Source of the DNA: Acidimicrobiaceae bacterium
GTDB lineage: Bacteria; Actinomycetota; Acidimicrobiia; Acidimicrobiales; Acidimicrobiaceae
NCBI GenBank assembly: GCA_013044415.1
Contig: JABEUO010000245.1
Span: 1-6,962, forward strand
Direction: 5' to 3'
Length of the DNA: 6,962 nucleotides
Shown: positions 1 to 5,477 of the stretch, one piece after another
How the letters are laid out: each line of letters begins with the position of its first letter
Numbering within the stretch: position 1 is the first letter of the stretch
Program-made: the position numbers and the translations under genes
The notes under the pieces: model-generated
Database searches by the model: none
Told to the model about the DNA's origin: nothing
The model's input: only the letters and a program-made list of their open reading frames with translations

Positions 1-571
1 AATCGACAACGTCGGCCTTTTTCAACTGCTCGAGCTGATTGGTCGTCTCTATTAGCGCTCTCCGGACCTCTCTAAGCACCTGGGTCAGCATCTCGCCGAG
101 CTCAAACTTCCCGCTCTGGGCTAAGTACCTCGCTGCGCTTTCGGCTCCCGCCCTCGCAACGGTTAGTATGGTCCCTTCTTTGGGTCGCAAGACGGCGGAG
201 TCGGCTAGCCTCGAACCCCTCATCAGCCCTTGTGCGATTACCTCTGGGTTCAAGGGCCCTTCTAGGCTAGCGAAAGCCTCGGAGATTCCCTTTAAAAGCT
301 GGGAAAGTATCACCCCAGAATTACCTCGTGCCCCTAAAAGGGACCCCATTGCGAGGGCCCTTGTGACTTCGGTCAAGGACTGATTGTTCACCTCCGATAG
401 GTGTGAGACAACGCTATTTAGGGTCAGGGTCATGTTCGTACCAGTATCACCGTCTGGAACTGGAAAGACGTTCAGCCTGTCAATCTCTGCCTTATGGCTT
501 GCGAGCAGATCTCTAAATAGTCCTAGAGAGTCCACTAGGTAAGCGGCTGGGTCATGCACCTTGGTAACCAT
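1..571 (-). CDS. fakA: DAK2-domain protein, FakA/YloV-type kinase subunit (N-terminal part, cut by window edge)
   Basis: The minus strand from the ATG at 571 reads open for 190 codons to the window edge, so the C-terminal part is missing. Residues 34-47 read NVFPVPDGDTGTNM, the signature of the DAK2 (DhaL-like) ATP-binding domain, whose aspartates (here D40 and D42) bind Mg-ATP in the family. Residues 80-95 give GARGNSGVILSQLLKG and 132-139 EGTILTVA, also conserved in the family. Proteins of this type (FakA in Staphylococcus, YloV in Bacillus) phosphorylate fatty acids bound to a FakB/DegV partner; the actinobacterial members are less studied, so the substrate is inferred. An in-frame TGA lies 21 nt upstream of the ATG with no other usual start codon between, so this start is well supported. 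There is no Shine-Dalgarno sequence, which would fit a leaderless transcript. The gene is divergent from rpmB. In many bacteria a recG gene follows it; that would lie left of position 1. Confidence 0.9.
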   Translation of the reverse strand, partial: MVTKVHDPAAYLVDSLGLFRDLLASHKAEIDRLNVFPVPDGDTGTNMTLTLNSVVSHLSEVNNQSLTEVTRALAMGSLLGARGNSGVILSQLLKGISEAFASLEGPLNPEVIAQGLMRGSRLADSAVLRPKEGTILTVARAGAESAARYLAQSGKFELGEMLTQVLREVRRALIETTNQLEQLKKADVVD

Positions 572-578
572 CGAGGAG

Positions 579-584
579 ATGCTA
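579..584 (-). promoter_or_regulatory. Candidate -10 box of a leaderless fakA transcript
   Basis: On the minus strand TAGCAT (TAnnnT type) ends 7 nt before the ATG at 571. This would place the transcription start on or next to the A of the start codon. The lack of any Shine-Dalgarno sequence supports leaderless translation, which is common in actinobacteria. No convincing -35 box is seen. This is a pattern match only. Confidence 0.35.
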
Positions 585-680
585 GTTTGTCATTGCCCGT
601 TAGGTAGGCGTAATTTAACCAACTAGTATGTCTGTTTTGTTCGGCCGACGGTGGCCAAAAGATTTTTGTGAGACGGTGAC

Positions 681-875
681 ATGGCAGCAGTATGTGAACT
701 TTGCGGTAAGAAGCCCTTCTTTGGGATGAGCCTATCCCATTCCCACAGGCGCAATAAAAGGCGTTTCAATCCTAATATCCAGAGGGTAAGGGCAATAGTC
801 GGTGGGTCGCCAAAGCGTCTCTACGTCTGCACTTCCTGCATTAGAGCTGGCAAGGTAGTCAAAGCCGGCCGCTAG
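681..875 (+). CDS. rpmB: 50S ribosomal protein L28, zinc-binding (four-Cys) form
   Basis: A 64-residue protein, the normal size for bacterial L28. It starts MAAVCELCGK, continues with the basic SHSHRRNKRRFNPNIQRVR stretch (19-37), and ends CTSCIRAGKVVKAGR. The four cysteines C5, C8, C50 and C53 form two CxxC pairs, the zinc-binding C+ form of L28; zinc-limited bacteria often carry a second, Cys-free paralogue elsewhere. It is a structural protein of the large subunit. An in-frame TGA lies 12 nt upstream of the ATG, fixing the start. The Shine-Dalgarno region is weak, with only GGTGA lying almost against the ATG. The gene is divergent from fakA and its stop codon is 1 nt from the start of cpfC, so the two are probably co-transcribed. 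Confidence 0.97.
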   Translation: MAAVCELCGKKPFFGMSLSHSHRRNKRRFNPNIQRVRAIVGGSPKRLYVCTSCIRAGKVVKAGR

Positions 876-876
876 G

Positions 877-1908
877 TTGAACCTTTCCGGAGCAATCAAC
901 TACGAAGCGATTATTTGGCTCTCCTTCGGGGGTCCGAATGATCCTTCGGAGGTGATGCCCTTCCTTGAAAATGTGACTTCTGGCCGGAACGTCCCGAGGC
1001 AGAGACTCGAGAAGGTGGCCGATCAGTACATGCTCTTTGGCGGAAAAAGCCCGATCAACGAACAAAATTTGGAATTGATCGAAAAATTGCGTCTGGAACT
1101 TTCATCCCGCTCGATCACCCTCCCGATCTACTTTGCCAACAGAAACTGGTCTCCCTACATTGGCGAGGTAGTAAAGGAGCTCCAAAGCGACGGTGTCAGG
1201 TCTGCCCTGGCCTTTGTCACTTCGGCCTACGGTTCGTACTCAGGGTGCAGGCAGTACAGGGAAGATATCCAAAGAGCGGTCGATGAGTACGCTCCCGGAC
1301 TCTACGTACATAAAATTCGCCACTACTTTTCCCATCCAGGATTCGTAGGTACCCTGGTTGAAGCGACTAGAGCACTAGTTGAAGACCTAACCTCCTTGGG
1401 TGATCGTAAAATTGCCGTCGCTTGTAGCGCCCACTCGATACCACTAAAGATGTCGGTATCGTCGAAATACCTGAGCCAGCTGGAAAGTGTCAAAGAGGCA
1501 ATCAGGGATTCGATCAAAGACGGCGGCTTCTCGGATGTTCCGGTGGATTTGGTCTTCCAATCCCGAAGCGGGCCGCCAACGGAGCCCTGGTTAGAGCCGG
1601 ACATCGGTGACAAGCTTACAGAGTACGTCGAGAGTGGCATAGACACCGTCGTGGTAGTTCCGATAGGTTTCGTATCTGATCATATGGAAGTCATCTACGA
1701 CTTGGACGTACTCGCAGCTCAGATCGCTAAAGACGTTGGGATCAGCCTATTTCGTGTCCCTACTGCCTCCAAGGACGACGCATTCGTTTCAATGGTAGCC
1801 GACCTGGTCCAAGAGCAGATCGATCCTTCGTTTCATGCTGCCAACTACCCCGGCATGGAAATTCCAACTGAGGAGTGCCACGTAGGTTGCTGTCTTGAGT
1901 TCTCATAA
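877..1908 (+). CDS. cpfC: Coproporphyrin ferrochelatase (actinobacterial HemH/CpfC type)
   Basis: A 343-residue cytoplasmic ferrochelatase, which inserts Fe2+ into a porphyrin late in heme synthesis. In actinobacteria the substrate is coproporphyrin III (coproheme pathway), so cpfC is preferred to hemH; this is inferred from family knowledge. Visible motifs: LSFGGP at 15-20, FGGKSPINEQN at 54-64, TSAYGSYSGCRQYRED at 115-130, the catalytic-His segment SAHSIP (H186), FQSRSGPP at 227-234, and PIGFVSDHMEVIYDLD at 262-277 with the conserved acidic E271. Actinobacterial members can bind a [2Fe-2S] cluster; candidate ligands here are C124 and the C-terminal C334, C338 and C339. F17 sits where the Bacillus enzyme has its N-terminal Tyr. 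The start is TTG: an in-frame TAG lies 18 nt upstream, and LSFGGP follows within 15 codons, so no other start is available. With a 1-nt gap after the rpmB stop and no clear ribosome binding site, it probably relies on coupling to rpmB. Confidence 0.95.
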   Translation: MNLSGAINYEAIIWLSFGGPNDPSEVMPFLENVTSGRNVPRQRLEKVADQYMLFGGKSPINEQNLELIEKLRLELSSRSITLPIYFANRNWSPYIGEVVKELQSDGVRSALAFVTSAYGSYSGCRQYREDIQRAVDEYAPGLYVHKIRHYFSHPGFVGTLVEATRALVEDLTSLGDRKIAVACSAHSIPLKMSVSSKYLSQLESVKEAIRDSIKDGGFSDVPVDLVFQSRSGPPTEPWLEPDIGDKLTEYVESGIDTVVVVPIGFVSDHMEVIYDLDVLAAQIAKDVGISLFRVPTASKDDAFVSMVADLVQEQIDPSFHAANYPGMEIPTEECHVGCCLEFS

Positions 1909-2395
1909 AAGCTGCAAATAGGTCCAAATCAAAATTCCTGCTCCCTAAGGGCCAGGGTGCAATAGTTCGCCTTTGTGGTTCTCGAATAGAGGAAGCTGGA
2001 ACATAGCCTCGAAGTGTGATAGCCCAGTTCACGCTGTCCCTGTCTGTCAATGGCTCATACGACCAGGCTGCCCGGTGCGCCCCGTTTGCTTCGTCCCTGA
2101 CCAACCACGAGAAGAGCCAATAGAACCTAGCTGATTCGACGGACCAGCCACCATGACGTCGGTCTCTCCAGGTTGGTCGAAATCAAACTTACAGATCCAT
2201 AGGACCCTTGCCATAGTGCGCCGGGGGTCAACTTTCGGGGACCCAGCAGATCGGCCTTCTGACGGCGGCTCCAAACTATATGTGCCTTTCCCACTCGCCC
2301 AGCCAGGGGGCTTTTCAACGCTTTTGATAGATTGTGGAATATGACCGATAAAAATTCCCCGGCTTTTCGGAGGGTAATTCAAGTGCAAGCAAAGC
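1909..2395. other. Gap without a supported gene; possible decayed minus-strand coding sequence
   Basis: No ORF here is convincing and no tRNA, RNase P, tmRNA or SRP RNA hallmark was recognised. On the minus strand two open frames abut. One runs from the edge of the next gene's leader to a stop at about 2047 and contains ICKFDFDQPGETDVMV. The other is open from about 2180 through 1910 and contains YWLFSWLVRDEANG and WSYEPLTDRDSVNWAITL. Their composition looks protein-like, and the shift between overlapping frames would fit a frameshifted relic, but I recognise no family. There is no ribosome binding site, and the second frame continues antisense into cpfC, so chance ORFs remain possible. An imperfect direct repeat, GGTCsAAATCAAAmTT, occurs at 1921-1936 and 2175-2190 (14 of 16 identical). 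A GGGTC/GACCC hairpin lies at 2225-2244. No T-rich terminator is evident after cpfC. Confidence 0.3.
2324..2352 (+). promoter_or_regulatory. Candidate promoter of the DUF5666-repeat gene
   Basis: TTGATA at 2324-2329 and GATAAA at 2347-2352 are separated by 17 nt, a sigma70-like arrangement. The predicted start near 2359 would give a leader of about 85 nt before the ATG at 2444. The match to consensus is only partial. Confidence 0.3.
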
Positions 2396-2432
2396 TTGGG
2401 CCCCCAATATGTAGCTGTACACCACAACTATG

Positions 2433-2438
2433 AAGGAG
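2433..2438 (+). promoter_or_regulatory. Ribosome binding site fixing the DUF5666-gene start
   Basis: AAGGAG lies 5 nt before the ATG at 2444 and decides the start against the longer TTG-initiated reading frame from 2396. Confidence 0.8.
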
Positions 2439-2443
2439 ATCCG

Positions 2444-3430
2444 ATGAAACGCACGATAAAAGCAATTCCGCTCAAAAAGATCAGTTACACCCTTGCAATA
2501 TCTCTTGGCCTCTCCGCAGGTGCCTTTGGGATAGCCTCAGCTTCATCAAACACACAACCCACCAGCACTGCTTTGTCGGCTGCTTCGGTCTCAGCAAATC
2601 AAAACCTTCCCGGCCCTGGCGGTCACGGCGGATGGCACAGGGGCCCGGGTCGCGGGCTGCGAGGAGTAGGGGGGAAAGTAACCTCCGTCGGCAACGGAAC
2701 TTTCACCATTGCGACGCCTAATGGCAACTCGATAACAGTGACCACGACATCTTCGACCAAGTATCACGAGATGGGGGTCACCACGGAGCCGACCTCGGTA
2801 GCAGTGGGTGAGCAGGTAATGATCATGCCGACTAATCAGAATCTTTCGCCCACCACCACCACGGTTACAGCGGCCGGTGTAGAAATTATGCAGCCAACCT
2901 TGGCCGGAAAAGTCATCTCCTCTGGTAGCGGCACAATCGTAATCCAGGACCGACAGGGCTTCTATCGAACAATCGATCTTGCTAGTTCCACCCAGTACTC
3001 CACCGGTGGCGGGACGGCGTCTTCGACTGACAGCGTAACAAGCGGTGAAAACATCGTCGCATTCGGCTCCGTCGCATCCGATCACACATCTCTCAACGCG
3101 ACCTTGGTCGACGTCAGGGTCCCAAGCTACCGTGGGACCGCCTCGGGAGTTAGCACGTCGGGCTTTACGCTGACGACCCGTGCTGGGACGACCTATAGCG
3201 TTGCGGTCAACTCCGCTACCACCTATCGGGGTCCCGGAGCGACGACACCCACAATATCGAGTATCAAGGATGGTATGCACGTGATGGTCGAAGGTACCCT
3301 ATCAGGATCCTCGATCACGGCGACTTCGGTCGGTGTGGCGCCCCATGGCGTTGGTCACCTTGGTAACAACGGCGGTTTCCGCGGGCCGCAAGGCCAAACA
3401 AACGGCCAGCCTGGTGCCCCGACCGCGTAA
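2444..3430 (+). CDS. Secreted protein with three DUF5666-like repeats
   Basis: The chosen ATG at 2444 is preceded by AAGGAG at 2433-2438, 5 nt away; a more upstream in-frame TTG at 2396 lacks this support. The 328-residue product has a signal peptide: basic residues in 2-12, a hydrophobic core at about 14-30, and an Ala-Ser-Ala site at 31-33. A Gly/His/Arg-rich linker follows (56-77). Then come three related modules at about 75-149, 152-226 and 228-299. Each begins with a G(K/T)V or GTA strand, then a G-TFTI/TIVI/FTLT strand, a threonine-rich strand ending in Tyr, then a GE-V/GM-V strand and a closing valine-rich strand. This is the pattern of DUF5666 repeats. The tail (300-328) is again Gly/Pro/Gln-rich. 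There is no cysteine, transmembrane anchor or sortase signal. The protein is probably exported and all-beta; the function is unknown. The family assignment comes from recall of the pattern, not a search. It converges on pckG. Confidence 0.85.
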   Translation: MKRTIKAIPLKKISYTLAISLGLSAGAFGIASASSNTQPTSTALSAASVSANQNLPGPGGHGGWHRGPGRGLRGVGGKVTSVGNGTFTIATPNGNSITVTTTSSTKYHEMGVTTEPTSVAVGEQVMIMPTNQNLSPTTTTVTAAGVEIMQPTLAGKVISSGSGTIVIQDRQGFYRTIDLASSTQYSTGGGTASSTDSVTSGENIVAFGSVASDHTSLNATLVDVRVPSYRGTASGVSTSGFTLTTRAGTTYSVAVNSATTYRGPGATTPTISSIKDGMHVMVEGTLSGSSITATSVGVAPHGVGHLGNNGGFRGPQGQTNGQPGAPTA

Positions 3431-3460
3431 AGTCTCCAAACACCACAAACCCAACCCAAA

Positions 3461-3496
3461 AAAGAGCGGGTACCCCGGCCGGGGTACCCGCTCTTT
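3461..3496. terminator. Bidirectional intrinsic terminator, perfect 36-bp palindrome
   Basis: The half-site AAAGAGCGGGTACCCCGG is followed at once by its exact reverse complement, giving an 18-bp perfect inverted repeat that can fold into a GC-rich stem with a tight loop. It lies 30 nt after the stop of the DUF5666-repeat gene and 23 nt beyond the stop of pckG. On the minus strand the stem runs into TTTTTT, a proper U-tract, so it should act best for pckG. On the plus strand the tail is only CTCTTTACAT, a weaker U-tract. Confidence 0.9.
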
Positions 3497-3502
3497 ACAT
3501 CC

Positions 3503-3528
3503 TACTTAGCTCTTTTTACTTAGCTCTT
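3503..3528 (-). repeat. Short direct duplication across the pckG stop codon
   Basis: TACTTAGCTCTT occurs at 3503-3514 and again at 3517-3528, two exact 12-bp copies with a period of 14. The second copy covers the last codons and TAA stop of pckG (stop at 3520-3522). The other copy lies just downstream, between the stop and the terminator. Confidence 0.85.
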
Positions 3529-5322
3529 GGATGCGGCTTCAGCGAGTGTCGATAGCTGCTTCGCCAACGCTTCTGGCAGCTTTTCGCCAAACTGGCTATA
3601 GTGCTCCCGGATCGAAGCGACCTCATCGCTTAGCAGCCCACCATCAACCCTGACCAGCTCCTCAAGTGCCTCGTCAGTTATCGACAACCCGTCGGTATTT
3701 ATCCCGCCTGGCTCTGGCACCCTTCCTAAGGCATTCTCCTGGTAACCTACGCTTCCATCGACCCTCTTGGCTACCCATTCGAGCACCCTAGCGTTGTCAC
3801 CATATCCTGGCCAGAGGAACTTGCCCTGCTCCGAACGTCTAAACCAGTTGACCAGAAAGATCTTGGGAAGCTTAGATTGGTCGGCGCCCGCACCGATTTT
3901 AAGCCAATGCCCGAAATAGTCCGCCATGTTATATCCGCAGAATGGGAGCATCGCAAATGGGTCACGTCTAAGATTGCCGACTTTTCCATCTGCTGCTGCG
4001 GTCGTCTCCGATGCAAGTACCGACCCCAGGAACACGCCATGCTCCCAGTCTCTTGCCTCAGTAACCAGCGGAACTAGCGATGCCCTTCGGCCACCAAAGA
4101 GTATCGCCGAAATCGGCACTCCACGTGGATCCTCCCATTCGGGTGCGATCGACGGTCCGTTTGTAACCGACACGGTGAATCGGGCGTTTGGATGCGAAGC
4201 GGGTCCCGCAGAATCCTTGGTCCAAGGATTACCCTTCCAATCGATAAGGCCAGCAGGCGGTTCGTCGCTAAGACCTTCCCACCAGATGTCACCGTCAGAT
4301 GTTAGCGCGGTGTTAGTGAAGATTGTCTCCTTGCCAAGGGTATGGAGGGCATTTGGATTGGTCTTCTCCGATGTTCCCGGTGCGACACCAAAAAATCCAG
4401 CTTCTGGGTTAACCGCCCAGAGTTGCCCGTCCTCACCAAATCTCATCCAGCAGATATCATCACCGACTGTCTCTACGCTCCATCCTGGCAACGTCGGAAC
4501 AACCATCGCCAGATTGGTCTTTCCGCAGGCTGATGGGAAAGCTCCAGCGACATACTTGACGACACCTTGGGGAGAGGTGAGCTTGAGAATAAGCATGTGC
4601 TCGGCGAGCCACCCCTCGTCGCGTGCCACTACCGAAGCGATGCGAAGGGCGAGACACTTCTTTCCTAACAGTGCATTGCCACCGTAACCTGAGCCGTAAG
4701 ACCAGATTTCGCGTGTCTCAGGGAAGTGGACAATGTAACGATTGTCCGGGTTGCATGGCCATGGTACGTCTGTTTGGCCCTCAGCAAGTGGGGCTCCCAC
4801 AGAATGGAGCGCCGGGACGAATTCCCCGTCCTCTCCGAGTACGCCCAGAACTTCCTGCCCCATCCGAGCCATTATTCCCATCGAAACCGCAACATACGCC
4901 GAGTCGGTTATCTCTATGCCGATCAAGGAAAACTTAGATCCGATCGGTCCCATAGAAAAAGGCACTACGTACATCGTCCGTCCGGCCATCGACCCCCTAA
5001 AGAGGGACTTCAAGGTCTCCCGCATCTCAGACGGCTCACGCCAATTGTTTGAGGGTCCGGCATCAGACTCCCGCTCAGAGCAGATGAAGGTCCTGTCCTC
5101 AACTCGAGCTACGTCGCGAGGATCAGATCCGGCCCAGTAGCTGTCGGGCCGCTTCTGTGGATTCAGCTTCTTTAGCGTCTTCGTCTCGAGCATACGCTCG
5201 ATCAAAAGAGCCTTCTCAGCCTCGGATCCATCGCACCAATGCACCTCTTTAGGTGTGCAAAGTTCTTTAACCTCGTTCACCCAGTCGAGGAGTTTCTTAT
5301 TTCGGGTTACTACTTCAGCCAT
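3520..5322 (-). CDS. pckG: Phosphoenolpyruvate carboxykinase (GTP)
   Basis: A complete 600-residue cytoplasmic enzyme, the usual length for the GTP-dependent class. It interconverts oxaloacetate + GTP and PEP + CO2 + GDP, linking the TCA cycle to gluconeogenesis. Motifs in order: GRTMYVVPFSMGPIGSKFS (114-132), substrate-side residues; FPETREIWSYGSGYGGNALLGKKC (200-223); the P-loop AFPSACGKTNLAM (261-273) with the reactive Cys266 typical of GTP-PEPCK; the metal-binding GDDICWMRF (288-296); NPEAGFFGVAPGT (305-317); FGGRRASLVPLV (409-420); the lid-like LASETTAAA (436-444); and FCGYNMADYFGHW plus FLWPGYGDNARVLEW (461-473, 502-516) for the guanine end. No key residue seems lost. The ATG at 5322 has AGGAAGGGG 8 nt upstream. 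It is divergent from thiL with separate control likely, and its 3' end is closed by the strong palindromic terminator. Confidence 0.98.
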   Translation of the reverse strand: MAEVVTRNKKLLDWVNEVKELCTPKEVHWCDGSEAEKALLIERMLETKTLKKLNPQKRPDSYWAGSDPRDVARVEDRTFICSERESDAGPSNNWREPSEMRETLKSLFRGSMAGRTMYVVPFSMGPIGSKFSLIGIEITDSAYVAVSMGIMARMGQEVLGVLGEDGEFVPALHSVGAPLAEGQTDVPWPCNPDNRYIVHFPETREIWSYGSGYGGNALLGKKCLALRIASVVARDEGWLAEHMLILKLTSPQGVVKYVAGAFPSACGKTNLAMVVPTLPGWSVETVGDDICWMRFGEDGQLWAVNPEAGFFGVAPGTSEKTNPNALHTLGKETIFTNTALTSDGDIWWEGLSDEPPAGLIDWKGNPWTKDSAGPASHPNARFTVSVTNGPSIAPEWEDPRGVPISAILFGGRRASLVPLVTEARDWEHGVFLGSVLASETTAAADGKVGNLRRDPFAMLPFCGYNMADYFGHWLKIGAGADQSKLPKIFLVNWFRRSEQGKFLWPGYGDNARVLEWVAKRVDGSVGYQENALGRVPEPGGINTDGLSITDEALEELVRVDGGLLSDEVASIREHYSQFGEKLPEALAKQLSTLAEAASKS

Positions 5323-5330
5323 GTAGATTG

Positions 5331-5339
5331 CCCCTTCCT
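5331..5339 (-). promoter_or_regulatory. Ribosome binding site of pckG
   Basis: On the minus strand AGGAAGGGG lies 8 nt before the ATG at 5322 and confirms this start. Confidence 0.75.
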
Positions 5340-5392
5340 GAAGTAAGATTTCGGATTCATACAGGCTACGCCATTTTTACCTAGTAAGTCAC

Positions 5393-5398
5393 CATAAT
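5393..5398 (+). promoter_or_regulatory. Candidate -10 box of thiL
   Basis: CATAAT lies about 80 nt before the thiL start. A transcript starting near 5405 would begin just before the hairpin at 5412-5442. No good -35 box is seen at 16-18 nt, so support is weak. Confidence 0.25.
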
Positions 5399-5411
5399 CA
5401 AATGAACCAAC

Positions 5412-5442
5412 CGAGCGTCCCGGTAAGCTCCGGGGGAACTCG
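5412..5442 (+). promoter_or_regulatory. Two-tier hairpin in the thiL leader
   Basis: CGAG (5412-5415) pairs with CTCG (5439-5442), and inside it CCCGG (5419-5423) pairs with CCGGG (5430-5434) around the loop TAAGCT. The internal loop is 3 nt on one side and 4 nt on the other. It ends 22 nt before the thiL ribosome binding site. It lacks a U-tract, so it is not a terminator. I see no TPP-riboswitch CTGAGA element. Whether it regulates anything is unknown. Confidence 0.35.
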
Positions 5443-5464
5443 ACCCATTTTTGCAGGAATTAGC

Positions 5465-5470
5465 AAGGAG
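5465..5470 (+). promoter_or_regulatory. Ribosome binding site that decides the thiL start
   Basis: AAGGAG is followed after 7 nt by TTG at 5478, favouring this codon over the in-frame TTG at 5451. Confidence 0.75.
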
Positions 5471-5477
5471 ATCTCGT

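Noticed and set aside
39..383. Plus-strand open frame opposite the DAK2-domain gene
   Set aside because: The minus strand carries the conserved DAK2 motifs; this frame is their shadow.
1909..2395. Structural RNA gene (tmRNA, RNase P RNA or SRP RNA) in the gap
   Set aside because: A segment resembling GGTTGGTCGAAATC was considered, but none of the conserved ends or core elements of these RNAs could be found.
2591..3280. Minus-strand open frame (229 codons) antisense to the DUF5666-repeat gene
   Set aside because: The plus-strand gene has a signal peptide, a ribosome binding site and repeats; the antisense product is Arg/Gly-rich and lacks a credible start.
3926..4687. Long plus-strand open frame (253 codons) antisense to pckG
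   Set aside because: It lies entirely opposite the fully conserved PEP carboxykinase, has no ribosome binding site and encodes no recognisable protein.
5323..5477. TPP riboswitch upstream of thiL
   Set aside because: The conserved CTGAGA and related TPP-aptamer elements are not visible, and the leader is short.
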